DNA from: Augochlora pura
Lineage: Eukaryota; Arthropoda; Insecta; Hymenoptera; Halictidae
Direction of reading: 5' to 3'
DNA: 64,000 nt
Assembly: GCF_028453695.1 (NCBI RefSeq)
Contig: NC_135782.1
Span: 10,230,001-10,294,000 of the forward strand
Below the pieces are notes generated by a model, which saw only the letters and a program-made list of their open reading frames with translations, was not told the origin of the DNA and made no database searches. The position numbers were made by a program, and so were the translations under genes. Of the stretch, positions 1 through 12,229 are shown piece by piece; the first letter of the stretch is position 1, and each line of letters begins with the position of its first letter.

Positions 1-2040
1 ATCCAATTTACATCGGCCGTCTAATACTGTCAGCGATACGTCATTGTTCTCTGTAGCGTCAAATTCGAATTACGTACATATTCTCGTAGAACCCAATTGT
101 CGGAAGTTAATACTTCCGACATAATCGCATAATTTCTCTCGCATTTTGGCACAGTCATTTGTAATTTAACGTATATGATACAATAGAATTTTGTAAATAA
201 AGATATCGTTTCGTTAATTATCGCGGCCGTGTTAAAAGGACAGGCATAGAATTTTTTCGACAATTTATTAAATGTTCGTGAGTGTTATTAGGCAACGCGA
301 GCATTTGTTAGCAACGTGATCATTTGATTATTATTTGTTAATTATTAGATTACGTTGGAAGAATAAAGTATTTATATTAAGTAATATAGTTAGATAATAT
401 TAGTAATATAGGTAGGTAATATTAAGCAATATTAGGTATAATTAAGTAATATACGTATATTAGTTAATATATTAAGTTATTTTAAGTATTGTTAGGCAAC
501 GGGTCATGAGCAGCACGTCATCTGTTCATTAATTTTTTAATATTTCCCACGCTGTCAGTTTTATAACTTGAAAAAGTTAGCCAACTCCTGCAACGAGTTC
601 AATCTTTAAATATAATTCATAAATATAATTGCTTAAATATAAGCTTGCAAATAAATATAGCAACAGAATATATTCTTCGAAATTAAAAATCACTTGAACC
701 AATTGTGTTTTCCAGTGCCTCGTTTTATCAGTGTTTTCACCATTCTTCAAATAAACGAGTCTGAAGATCAGCTCTCGTTTATAGCATAACATAGTCGCTG
801 ATCGATGATCGCTATTAATAAGCCCACGTGTCAGAATTGTCCAGTGCATGGTCCACCACGTCACGCCTCCTTAAATGCAGTGTCACGCAAAGCTCCGCTA
901 ATCCCAGATGTCCGTCGTCCTTTCTACGAGATCGATGTGGTATCACGGCACATAAAGTTACCAATCAAAATGCCCGCTGTCCACCGATGCGAATTCCGTA
1001 TCGCATAGGTTACGTATTCACACGGGCACGCGTGAATGAATGCATGCATGCATGCGCTTTGCCACCGTAATCGACGTTACAAGCCGGCGTTTCGCGAAAA
1101 TTAAGAGCTCGTTACAACAGGACGATCGTAAAATACGGACGGAAACGGCATGTATTTTATTACATATGCCTCGCGCGTTTACGCGATGGACGATTTCCTG
1201 ATGAACGTACTGGCAACGGGTCACTATAGCTCGACGGTTCTATCGCTATTGAACACAAACAGCTCCACCTCAAGCTGTTGAAACATGGTCAAACGATTAC
1301 GAACTGCGATTATGGTGTATCTGTAATTCAATGGTAAATTAGTTTACCGATTATTATTGACCCCTTGCACACGGATGGTGACCCCGAGGCAATGAAAATT
1401 GCCAAATTGTTGTGTCGCGTTCGAAAATAGTTTGTATATTATTAATGTTTTTTATATTTCAAGGATCGTTGAAAGTGTAAACGTTTTATGACTCACGCAA
1501 AGTCTATTACGTATTGCAAAATGGGAAGAATGTTGGTCGGAAAAACTATTTTCTAAAACACTATTTCTAAAAAACTATTTAAAGGGTTGGACCAGTTATT
1601 TGAAGAACTATATTTGCTCTGCTACTGTGTTCAACAGTGGGCTACTATTTTATATAATTTACAGTGTTTCAGGAATAGTGTAAATTAATCTGTTCTTGGA
1701 AAATTCCACTCTTTGTAGTAACAATAGATCTTGATTAAAGTTTCCTGATGTGAAATTACGCTAAATTAAATTTAGCGTAACTCTATATCAGGAGTAATCA
1801 CAAAACGAGGCTAAGATATTTCAGTTTCCATTTATTTAACTTATATAAATGTGGACCCTGTTCCTTCTGTAATAGGATAGATTTAAAAAATTAATGTTAA
1901 ATTAGACCTTGGAAAATATTCATGAGACACCATTCTAAGTTACGATGACAGTAAGAAAGGAAATTAACACAGCTGAAACTATCGTGTATAAAATTATTTA
2001 CTTTCTAATAATTTATCACAGTAACATATGATAGAAATAA
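1..2040. other. AT-rich spacer with one moderate-GC island
   Basis: No gene is recognised. Positions 355-500 are a degenerate run of GTAATATTA-type short repeats. Positions 800-1260 are a more GC-balanced island with no frame I can assign. The rest is low-complexity AT-rich DNA. A strong inverted repeat at 1744-1792 is listed separately. Confidence 0.5.
1744..1792. repeat. near-perfect hairpin
   Basis: A perfect 25-bp inverted repeat (arms TTACGCTAAATT and AATTTAGCGTAA around one A) lies at 1756-1780. The arms extend imperfectly outward to CCTGAT at 1744 and ATCAGG at 1792. It sits alone in AT-rich spacer with no adjacent frame. It could be the relic of a foldback element or a cruciform-forming sequence. 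Confidence 0.6.
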
Positions 2041-2900
2041 ATAAATAATAATTCTATTTTCAATAATCGGCAGAATTTCACACGCTTTTAAATTCACCGT
2101 CGCGTGTCAAATTGTTAATTCGAGCACCGAAGTGGTTAAAGGGTCGAACGACAACGCCATCGAGTTCCACGGATGGATCTCGATCAAGGTCCATAACAAT
2201 TCCGGGAGAACTTTCCAGCCGACAGAATCGAACATCGGTTGCGAAATCACACCGATTTCGTCCGGCGCACTGCGAAGACCGGCGAGCACAAAGAGCGGGA
2301 TTTTCGGGCGGGTATAAATCTCGTTGAGCGACGCCGTGATCCTGACGAGGCTCAACTTCTCCACCGTCTCCGTTCGTATCGTGCACGAACGTATCCGCCT
2401 TTTCCTAAGTATTTCCTTTCAATGCAAACATTCTCTGGAAGTTCCCCGAATGTTTGCCGATGCCTGACCAAGCACGTTCTGATACTACTCGCGAGAGCGG
2501 AGTCAAGAGAGACGCGCGCGCGCCGTCGCCGGATCGGGACGACGAAGAACTCGCGCAGAAAAGTTTACGTGTAACGTAGCCGGACGTCTGACCAAACACT
2601 GAAATCGAATACTAACAAATAGTCCGGTCAAAGGGACTCGGCGTTCGTCGTCCACTTGCGACTCCGGCAAACAGCAGATTTCCAAATGTTTGCCGTCCGC
2701 AAAGAAACGTTATTTACTGTTTAGACGGTGCACAGGCGAGCCGAAAAATCTGCTACACGTCAGACACGGACCGTCCGACGCTTTTCTCTTTGTTTATTCA
2801 AATGCTCTGGTAATCCGTGCTTCATGTGCCGGATCGACGAGACGGATTGAGCGTTTAGGATATACAGGGAGGCCTGCAATTTCTGGACTTCTCGGCAGTG
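2041..2900. other. GC-rich island, open on both strands
   Basis: GC content rises sharply between AT-rich flanks. The interval 2045-2317 is open on the plus strand and 2107-2364 on the minus strand, but neither gives a protein family I can name and neither has a clear start or splice sites. A conserved non-coding element or a degraded exon are both possible. Confidence 0.35.
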
Positions 2901-4330
2901 TGTTCTATGATTAATGATAAGACTATAATGTTATGTAACAAATGGTCTGTGAATGCTTTGTTGAGAAGCTAGAATTATTGAGGCTTAATATACAGAGAGA
3001 AGCACGGTGACTGATTTTTATGGATAAATATACGGTAACTGGGGCCACGACATTCTTTAAACTCCTAATATTCAACGAAGACTATATATTTATTTTAAAG
3101 AAGTATTTATATAAATGAAACTTTGAAATTTAGCTTAAACTTCTTAAGAAACATCGATTAAATTGTTCATGTTGATTTTAGTAACCAAACTTCTAAAGTC
3201 CACTGACAGGATTAAGATCGGGTTAGGTAATTGTCTCCTATACGCTATAACGCGGACTATTAATTAAATTTCAGTCCATTAAATAAATAAACATGCAAAT
3301 AAATACTTCATTTATTTATTTATTTATTTACGATAAACTGTGTAAAAATTAGGCAATCGACCGTGTGTGGTAAATAAAGGCAGGAACGTCACCCAAGTTA
3401 GCGAAATAATTAAACAAGGTGGATGCGCGATAGCTTGACAGGGATATTAAGTAAAACCACCGTAATAAATCACTATTATTGCGTTAGGTATTCTCCCCTG
3501 CAATTTCATCGAACTTCTTGCTGAAAAGGACTGGTAATGCGGGCGGGTTGGGTGTGAAAGTTCGCCGTTGATGAGGGTCGAAAAACCTTGACGGAGCCCA
3601 GGGTCGACAATGTAGCCCATGCAAGGCCGTCTGTTTACGATACTGAGGAAGATTAAGTCGGTGTTGCACGAACACCAACAGGCGCAATACGCCCCCCACC
3701 CCCCGTAGCAGCGAACAATTTCAGGGCACGAGAGAGACGTATGAAAATGTGGCTCCCGTTACAACGGAAACTTGATGCGGGCTGCATACAGAAGTGCAGC
3801 GCGCCGATCCCTCCGACCATTTAATCAAACCGGATGAAACCGGGGTCCCGGGTCCTTGTTATCTTGCCGTACTTGTCCTTTGCTTCTTGCGAATGGAAGA
3901 TGTCCGCTGATTAAGTTTATTTCGGCTTCGCTTAATTGCAATCGATCGCGAACGCGTGGCTTCGTTTCCAGATTCCAGAGAGCTGAATCTTCCGCATCGT
4001 GAAATCATACGAAAACGGTTTCCATAATTCTCCCCGTTTTTCCGACAATTTCTGCATCTTTAATAGTATATTTTCTTCATTTCTCAGTATTTGCTTATAA
4101 TCACATAATTGCGATGCATCGAATTGTGTACATTTATTACATGTTTGAAAGTTATACTTAAATGATATTTAGTTAATTATACTCGCGGCTTTAACACCTT
4201 ATTTAATGGAAGCTGATTATCCCTAATAATAATCCTATGAACCCTAATAGGCTTCTTAATGGATGAACTGTATAGCATTGTAACAGAAGCTCTATATTTT
4301 TCTTTGAAACAATAGTTTGGCGAGAACTAA
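2901..4330. other. spacer with a GC-rich island at 3.48-4.06 kb
   Basis: 2901-3480 is AT-rich and holds a short (TTTA)n microsatellite at about 3310-3331. 3481-4060 is GC-richer, includes a C-rich run near 3690-3705, and shows no recognisable coding sequence. 4061-4330 is AT-rich with nothing identified. Confidence 0.45.
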
Positions 4331-4870
4331 TTATATTATATTTATTTCAATGGGTTGTCGTATCGGGTGTGTGATTATTGAGATTTCATAACAATTTTTA
4401 ATGTATCCTGTATAATAATAAACTGTTAAATGTACATGTACAATAATCAATTTTCGAATACGATTGTGAACAATAAATTGATGTAAATGTATAGTGATAA
4501 ACTGTTTAATATATATGAGTGCCGTAATAAATTTTCTAATATACATATACATATTCTAATATACATAACATATGTGTATAATAACGAACTGTTAAATATG
4601 CAAATATAACAACAGATTTTCTAATATAAATGTTTAACAATAATATAATATACAAGGCTAAATAAAGTCTAATATACAAGTATAGTAATGGAATGCCTAC
4701 TATACATGTATAATAATAAATGACATAATATATATGTAGAATAATAAATTATCTAATACAAATATATGAAAATAAATTATCTAATAATAAGAAACTGCAT
4801 AATATACATGTACAATAATAAATTACCTATTACTCGTGTACAGTAATAAATCGCCTAATACATCGCCAAG
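4331..4870 (+). repeat. degenerate tandem repeat, AT-rich
   Basis: Loose repetition of a 30-40 bp unit built around ATAATAAATT..CTAATATACATGTA. Units diverge strongly, so this is an old or imprecise array. Short open frames here, rich in Ile and Tyr, are products of the repeat and not genes. Confidence 0.6.
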
Positions 4871-6083
4871 ACGAGCAATATATTTTGAGAATTACATTTC
4901 GTCCAAGTTTTCCGAAAAATTGACCACCGTGCCGCGTTATTTCTGGGAAAAAATGATCACCTCGTGCTTGTCCTGTATTATAGCGCGAGCGACCATGCAC
5001 CACGGCGAGTGGCGAAAAATCAATAACCATGAGCCGGAGGCGAGCGTTCTTTCGACGGACCGGTTTTTCGAAAGTTCAGCCCCAATTATCGGGGTTCCCC
5101 TTGGTGTCCTTCGTCGGCCAGTGGTTCTTTCCCGCGCTCTCTCCGGGGGATTTTTCCGCACCGTCGGCCCTTTCCCCGTGGCGCGTCGCGTCGCGTCAAA
5201 TTAAATCGACCCGACGTCGAAGAAACTATCACTCCCGCGGTATTAGCAATTACGGAAGCCGCGGGAAAAGCTCGCGAAACCACAAAGACAGAAGCAGAAG
5301 CAGGGGGTGGACGCGGCCGTGCGACGCTTTTATCGGTCGGTTGGTCACGGCCCGGCTGAATTTGCGCCGATGGATTTCCCGATCGATTTTTAAATAAACT
5401 GGGCAATTCCGAGGCGAGAGAAAATTGAAAGGTACACAGGCCGCGGCGTTGACAGCGGATTTTATTTCGAATTGATCGCCGGCCAAATGTTGCACGCTCA
5501 TCGAAAGGAGCTTTCTCCGATTTCTGTTTTTAATGGCCGGCAATCGTCCGGCCGTTCGCCGACAAATGTTTACCGCGGTCGAATTTTTACGCGTCGCGTG
5601 CCGTTCGCGATCGTATCGGACGATCGACAAAGGGAGATCGCGTTCAGCCATTACCGTAACGCTTGAGACGCGGCATTGTGTCGCTCTCGGTGCGGTCTCG
5701 CTCAAGAAAATATTCCTCGTTTGCATCATTGTTCATACAGCTTGTATTTTTATTGCAACTTTCTCATAGAGATATTCATGTAACATTTGTTTCTTATTTC
5801 TATTTGAAGAATATTGAAATATTATAGCAAAAAGAAGATTGAACACCTTATAGTATACTAAACTCATGAGTAAAAGTAATGAATTGAAAAATTTTTATTG
5901 AGAAATTGTCGATGTTTGAAATATTGTAACTTTGTTCAAATACGTCATATAGAGATGAATCTTACCACATTTTACAAAGCAAGGAGCCTAGTTTCCGATC
6001 AGTGTACCAGCTTTACCCCGAGGTGCTTTTTCATACGAATGCGAGACGAGAATGTAACGGTGCTTTTATTTCGCAAATATTCT
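4871..6083. other. GC-rich island then AT-rich spacer
   Basis: 4871-5720 is GC-rich with frequent CpG (GCGCGTCGCGTCGCG type). Open frames of up to 159 codons exist on both strands, as expected for stop-poor GC-rich DNA; none shows a domain I know. 5721-6083 returns to AT-rich DNA just before the first TTAA element. Confidence 0.4.
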
Positions 6084-6331
6084 TTAACCCTTTTAGTGCC
6101 AACCAAAAGAGTCGAGTGTATTCGAACGAAATATACGAAACTCGTTTGACGTAGCTTAATCAAGGTTCGAGAAGAATTTGCGAGAATTTTGCAAAATTAG
6201 ATAATTACCAAATTCAAACAGGAAGGAGAAATAACAACTAAAATTGTTATCTAGTAGAAATATTAAGAATATGATATTTTTTCAAAAGTAGTCAACAACG
6301 ATGTATCGTTCTTTGGCACTAAGAGGGTTAA
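6084..6331. mobile_element. TTAA MITE (piggyBac-type, non-autonomous)
   Basis: The 248-bp element is bounded by TTAA at 6084-6087 and 6328-6331. Its terminal inverted repeats match at 18 of 19 positions: left TTAACCCTTTTAGTGCCAA and right, read inward, TTAACCCTCTTAGTGCCAA. No coding capacity. TTAA target duplication and CCC-starting ends are the hallmark of piggyBac-superfamily insertions. Its right TTAA is shared with the next element. Confidence 0.85.
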
Positions 6332-6883
6332 CACGTTCGTCGCCGCGTCACCCATATCTGGGTGACACTAATTTCTGACTGTCGGAAATATGGTTATTCC
6401 TAGGGAATCAGCTAGATCTAGTGTTCTTGGGCAGCACTGGCCCTTGCAACCGAGTAATCGATATGCGCGTTCGTTAATATGGTCCCGCTAGCTTTTGTTC
6501 TTCCGCTCCCTGGTTTTCCGTCTTCTCGATCCAGCAGTCGTACGCGCAACACTTACTCTTTGATCTCGCAGGAACATTAATCTTTCTTTTGTCTAAATGT
6601 ATATATGAATAAGTAAACGTGTCGATTTGTGCGCTTACTCCTTTTATGCGCTTATTAAATACGCGTACTCCACAATAAATCCTGACCCTGACCAATTGTG
6701 AAAATTTATTTTTATTGCAATATATTCGAGCAAAATGAATTCGACTATGATTTTTCGAATGCGAAAGAGTTCTAACGTCATCTCCTATGATTAATGTGAA
6801 CTTTTCAGTTTTATTTTAATTAATTAAATTGCTTTAATTATGTGGGGATTTTAGTGTCTGATTGTCGGCGACGAACGTGTTAA
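6328..6883. mobile_element. TTAA MITE adjoining the previous one
   Basis: The ends are TTAACACGTTCGTCGCCG at 6328 and its inverted copy ending in TTAA at 6880-6883 (18-bp match). Just inside the left end is a hairpin, GTCACCCATATCTGGGTGAC (6347-6366). The two ends then match again (GACACTAA and ACTG/ATTG words). No transposase is present. The 5' TTAA doubles as the right duplication of the 6084 element, so one element landed in the other's target site. Confidence 0.8.
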
Positions 6884-7786
6884 CGTGATGCGAGACAGGA
6901 GCGGAAATGGAACGACAGCATGTTTCGGCCAGTACTGTAATAGGCCGAAAGATGATCAAATTGAAAGCGTTCGCGAATCGAACGTTGTTTTCGTTCGCCT
7001 GCAATCGCTGTTCAACCGGAAAGAAAGAGAGAGAGAGAGAGAGAGAGAGGAAGAGAGAGAGAGAGAGGAAGAGAGAGAGAGAGAGAGGAAGAGAGAGAGA
7101 GAGAGAGAGAGGAAGAGAGAGAGAGAGAGAGAGGAAGAGACGAGGAAGATGGAGAGCCATCGGCCATGACGCCGAGCTTTGGACGAACGAGCGAAAGATA
7201 TATGACCGGAAGCGTCAAAGGCGGGCGAAAGTTTCGCAGTTACGGCCTCCTAAAAAATTCTATGCATCTAAAATACACGCCGGTTCCGAAACGAGGCAGC
7301 CCGCACCGAGGATTTCCCATGAGTCGCCGCTATTTTCAATCCATAAACCGCGTCGTTCAGCGGAATCGCGCAGCTTTTGTTCGCGCGGGCTTAATCAATT
7401 TTCAATTTCCCTCCCCGTATTACCCTATCGTTAATATATAAATATTCAATAATATCTGCCGAACAGCCAGGCCGATTAATTAAATTACACAGCATCGGCG
7501 AAACGGCGCGGTGGCTGAGTGGACGCAAAACATAATTACTGCTCTATGATCGCGCTTCGCTGGATACGATAAAAACACGTCGAAGAGAATACACAACGGT
7601 CGAACGGTCGCGGGAGAACGCCTCCAATTATCTGGCTGTCACGTAAGTTGGATTAGCTTCTTAGACCACGATGGCTAAATTAGGATACCCGTCGACCTCG
7701 CCTAACTCGGGCTGAACGCGGCGCTATCGGTGTCGGGTGAGCTGACGTCTTGGATTAGGGCGATACCAAGTAAAGTACCACTCTAT
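6884..7786. other. GC-rich island with GAGA tract
   Basis: Unique-looking GC-rich DNA surrounds a GA microsatellite (7026-7146). An optimal splice-donor-like GTAAGT occurs at 7645, but no convincing exon precedes it. Arg/Glu-rich and Leu/Ser-rich frames across the GA tract are simple-repeat artefacts. GAGA-rich DNA near CpG-rich sequence is common at insect regulatory regions, but this is only suggestive. Confidence 0.4.
7026..7146 (+). repeat. (GA)n microsatellite, interrupted by GGAA
   Basis: About 120 bp of GA dinucleotides is interrupted at roughly regular intervals by GAGGAAGAG. The regular interruption suggests a higher-order unit of about 18-30 bp and not a pure dinucleotide run. Confidence 0.95.
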
Positions 7787-8110
7787 ACAGTAAATTGTTT
7801 CATTTATTTTAACTGGTAAACAGATAGTAAATAGCTTATTTGATCTGGAATAGTAACAGTTTGTTTTAGATAGTAAATAATTGGTTCCATTTTAAATAGT
7901 AAATAGTTTATTTTGTTTTCAACAGTAATTAGTTTCGTTTGTTTTAAGTAGTAAATAATTTGTTCTATTTTAAATAGTAAATAGCTTATTTTATTTTGAA
8001 CAGTTACTCGTTTATTTTGCTATAAATATTAAATAATTGATAACTAAACTAGTTTGTATTATTTAAAATAGAAAATTATAAATTATATTTTGACTAGTCA
8101 ATTTTTTATT
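7787..8110 (+). repeat. tandem repeat of ~28-bp units
   Basis: Repeats of a unit resembling TAGTAAATAGTTTATTTTGT with TTTTAAATAG or TTTTCAACAG linkers, about ten diverged copies. No coding content. Confidence 0.7.
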
Positions 8111-9829
8111 TCATTTTAAATGGTACGTCAATTTCGGAAAGAAAATATTTAATTCTAAGTCAAATTTTTGAAGTATTACATTGAAATGCATTTTAAAAAT
8201 AACACGACTGTGATAAAACATATTTTTCAAATATTTGTATGTCATGGACTAGTTTAACTCATGGACATTTTAGCGATGTATCATTTAAAATGTCATTAAT
8301 CGTATTTATAACTGAATTTTTAGTTTGCTATAATTAAAAGACAAAGATTTTGGTAGATTTAAAATATCGTGAAGACCCTAATATAACAATTATTCTACTA
8401 CATCTTTAATAGCTTGCAATAATTTTTATGGTCAGCAAACCTCAATTCTGCGCGGTTGATGCAGCAAAGATTGCAATAAAAGCAATAAGAAATTCTCATT
8501 TTCTTAGTAGGATGATTAATGTAGATTCCAGATTTTTTGCAATTGCACAGAAGAAATGAATCCCTTAAGAACTTCTTCCCAGGCACGTGAAGATGGTTAA
8601 TAAATTTTCTTGAAAAATCCGCCATCGTTCTGAACTCTCGACAACTTATGACCCATATTGCCAAGTGACCCATTTAACAATGTGACAATTGCGTTTGTTT
8701 TTACAGGAATTAGAGACATAATTTTCAATTTTTACTGTTAAAATATGGGAGCATATTGTGATTATGTTCTATTTTAAAATGAAAACACCACAGAACCGAA
8801 ACGTCTTATTAACACTTTACTAATCGGTAATCAATAAATTGGCTTTTCCCCCGATCAGGTAGCCTGTGACTGGATTGCCATGGCAGTCAATAATTTTTTA
8901 TCTATTATTGAGAGATAACAATGTCAGATCGTACAACTGTAAGCTCCAATATTATTATATAATTGTTTAAATATTGAGAACCTTTCACGATTAATGAAAT
9001 CAATCAAATGATATAAATAAAATAGATGTCATGAGAATATAAAAAGGTTGCTAAATTTAATTGCCTTATAATAACAGAAATTTTTACTCCGAATGACCGG
9101 TCGGTAAAAAGTTAATAGTCCCACTTTAGCTCTTAAGTACATATACCTTAGAGATTCTACGGATGGTCATAGATCCTCTAGTGATCCATAAAGCCGTCGG
9201 AAAAACCGCAAACTGCGTAGGGATTCCATGGGACTCCCTCAGAAATTCTTCAGGTGTTTCACTTTCTCTTTTATCGACTGGGGGAACCTCAGAAATTCTT
9301 GAGCGTCCTTTGAAACACTGGAGTCTCTTTGGGCTCCTCGAAGGGGTCTCAGAAGTCCCCGAAGACTCTTCGGTTCTCTCGTTAAATCAAAACAATAACC
9401 CGTTTTCGTCGAGCTATTGTCTTCCGTTCGATGCCGAGGGATGACGACGCTCGAGCCGTGAACATTTACTCGAACGACGGCTGCTCCGCTACATCGGACA
9501 AGAATCTGTTAAGCAGATTTACTGACAGCTCGGCCGCCGATCAAGAAACTCACTTAGTCCCGAGTTGGTCGATTTTAGGTACCAAATTCGATTGAATCTG
9601 TTTCTCGATAGACAATGTGTATACAGTTCCCTTAGAGTAGCTGGCTGGGAAAGTACAATCAGCTTTCTGGTCTTATATTTAATCCTAGCAACGTTATTAC
9701 ATTACGTTGTTACGTTACATTATCTTAGCAACGTCCTCATTGTCGACGATGGTAACGTAAAAAAAAAAGTCGTGTTTCGTAATGTGCTTGTCGCGTGTGT
9801 CCTCGTGAAGTGTTCTGACCCAGGGTGAA
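8111..9829. other. AT-rich spacer, then mixed sequence
   Basis: 8111-9150 is AT-rich. It contains a short minus-strand frame (8398-8673) with several Cys residues that I cannot assign. 9160-9450 holds internally similar phrases (CCTCAGAAATTCTT occurs twice). 9450-9830 is moderate GC with no recognised gene. Confidence 0.4.
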
Positions 9830-10095
9830 CCTCCATGGATTACTGCTGACCCTTGGTCCATCCTGTGGTCACTAGTGACCATCGTAGTGATCAGTAATGG
9901 TCATTCAAGTGGCTAACAGTGGTCATTCTAGTGGTCATCATTGATAATTCAAGTGGTTATCATCGGTAATTCAAGTAGTTATCATTGGTAATTCAAGTAG
10001 TTATCATTGGTAATTCAAGTGGTTATTATTGGTAATTCAAGCAGTTATCAATGATCATTCAAGTGGTTATCATTGATAATTCTATCATTGATAGT
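9830..10095 (+). repeat. tandem repeat of ~24-bp units
   Basis: At least eight copies of a unit like GGTAATTCAAGTAGTTATCATT, clearest from 9945 to 10060, degenerating at the 5' side to GTGGTCAT words. Several central units are almost identical, so this part of the array expanded recently. Confidence 0.85.
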
Positions 10096-11363
10096 TATCA
10101 TTGCAAATATATATGAAATGATCTTTTAAAAAATCTTTAATATACATCAAATACGAATAATATAAATTTTACTACAATAAATATTGTTAGTATAAATTTT
10201 TCAATTATCAATCGCAACTTACTATCTAGACACACCTCGTATATTTATTTAAACGAAACGAGTATGTAGCTGCAGAGCGCAGAATGCCGACGGAGTAGAC
10301 GACGGGCACGTTTATTTAAGGAAAGCCTGCTCAAGAGATTCTTCTGGGAATTGCTCTAGCCTCTATTCCTGTTACCACGGCGCAGAATATTACGGGACCG
10401 TATCATATCTGTTTAAGACTCCCATTACGCGGAAAGTTGCTTCCATTCTCCATCATCCATCGAGTTTCATTAAACCGTCACACGTTCCCTGCCCGTTTCC
10501 GCTTTTAGTTCCTATTAAACCTTCCTTCTCATTTTAAACGCGTCACAAAATGAGGTTCGTTAACCTGCGGACCCTTTAACGAAGCAAACCACGTTCATTT
10601 CAAGTTCGACAATCGTTTCCAGTAATCATCTCGGAAGAACGTGCGATGAACAACAGAGAGAAAGTATTTGTATTATGCAATGTTTAATATAATATATATT
10701 ATGCGAAAGTATTTGTAATATTGCAAGGTGTAAGTGAAGATTCTTCCTGTTTTAATGTCAAACCTATTAAGCATTACGAGCTTTGTAAAAATGGCAACTC
10801 TTTATATGTACAGAATCTTCGCCATTTTTATTAGTATCTATGTTTAAATTCAAAATTTGTATCATTCTTTTAAAAAAAGGCTTACAATTTAAACTATTCT
10901 AAAATAAAGAATGCAAACCTGGTCATTTTAAGTAGCACACTAGATTCAACTCTTTAAAATAGAATATCAACACACTGTGTTAATTTTGGGCATTTTATTC
11001 TAGCAGTTGCAAGCACAAATTTCAGTATGTACATAACAAAAGCCCGGGAAACATCCGAGAATATCTAATTCTTCGTATTTAATTTAATTAATTCTAGTGA
11101 GTATTTCAAAAGATCCACTCATCAGTAATAAAGTGCACCAAAAGTCTGACTCAGGATGATGTATAAAATGACGATCCTCGGCAGATTGCATCGAGACTGA
11201 ACATTTTATTTTATTAGTTGCAAGCATATAATTTTCCTCTGTACACAACAAAAGCATAGAACCCGGTATTATTTAAGTCTCTGTAATTTAGTTGAATTAA
11301 ATCGTATTAATTCGAAACATCCGCTGATCGAATGACCGACTCGAAGATGACAGCGTACAGATT
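10096..11363. other. spacer with a conserved-looking block at 10.25-10.65 kb
   Basis: 10250-10650 is of balanced composition, free of repeats and without a coding frame, which fits a conserved non-coding element. 10660-11363 is AT-rich with scattered short direct repeats (for example TTATGCAATGTTTAATATAA-type words). No gene seen. Confidence 0.35.
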
Positions 11364-11613
11364 TTAACCCCTTACACTACGATCCCTTCCACGCAGCATT
11401 GATTAACATTTATTTGTCGTTAATATTTTCCTTAATAATACCAGACAATTCCCGTTTCTTTTATTGGCTTTATGCACTTTCGATTTCAGACTTTGATAAC
11501 AGAAGAATAAATTTGATTTCGATTTAACATAAAGTCATAATATCCACATATAGTAGATCTCGTATGAAATTTGTATCACGAATCTGACTCGTTATTATAA
11601 CGCAAAGGGTTAA
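11364..11613. mobile_element. TTAA MITE, family shared with 39.8 kb
   Basis: The 250-bp element lies between TTAA at 11364-11367 and 11610-11613. The right end read inward (TTAACCCTTTGCGTTATAAT, then GAGTCAGATTC) matches the left end of the 39810 element, and the left half matches that element's right half (GATTA[AG]CA[TC]TTATTTG and TTAATAATA words). The two copies are therefore one family in opposite orientation. No coding capacity. Confidence 0.8.
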
Positions 11614-12229
11614 GTCCGGAAACGATATGCGAAATGCTATTCGGCAAAGTGGACGATCTTCGTCACGTGGCGATTCAACTATTCTGCTTGTTGATTTCGT
11701 TCCGAGGTCTTCCGACGACCGGCGCAACCCGATAATGCGCTCGTCGCGTCACGTGCACGGTTCCCAAGAATTATTTCGCACAGTCTCACGTGGCCGGCGT
11801 CTGAACACCGGCACGGCGGCGCGGTGATACACTTTCGACACCCCTGACACGTACGGGGGCTGGATACAGATTTCGCCGGGCATACATAGGCGAACGGACA
11901 GAGGCGTAGACACGTACGAGAGGGCCTTGTACCAAACGCTCTTTGATCCGGCGCTGCATTATGTATGAGGAAGAGCTACGCCCCGGCCGGAAACACAATA
12001 TAGCCCGGGAATCGTAAATCAAAGAAGACAAGAGGAAATAATCTGAGCAGAGATAAGCGGCCGAGTAAATAGATAGAGAGCCGAGGTCATTATACGCGGA
12101 CGTAAATTAAGAATGAACGAGCTCCTTGGAGGCGGAATGTTAACGGGCGCCGCTTCCTTCTTTATTGTTTTTGGGTTGAATGAGGTCTACAGTGATTCAC
12201 TGCTGCCGGCGGATTATCAAAGTACTGCT
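11614..12229. other. GC-rich island
   Basis: CpG-rich unique sequence directly beside the MITE. Short frames on both strands have no recognisable domain. No gene called. Confidence 0.4.

Noticed and set aside
26..47. TAATACTGTCAG, like the start of miR-8/miR-200
   Set aside because: Only 12-13 bases agree; the rest of the mature sequence and a hairpin partner are absent.
2125..2140. ACCGAAGTGGTTAA, resembling the end of the 41.45 kb MITE
   Set aside because: No inverted partner end within 1 kb; probably coincidence or a fragment too small to call.
6907..7434. 175-codon frame with Arg/Glu repeats, and its Ser/Leu mirror frames
   Set aside because: Products of the (GA)n microsatellite with chance extension into GC-rich DNA.
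7505..7580. tRNA-like A box TGGCTGAGTGG
   Set aside because: No B box (GGTTCGANNCC) at the right distance and no cloverleaf pairing.
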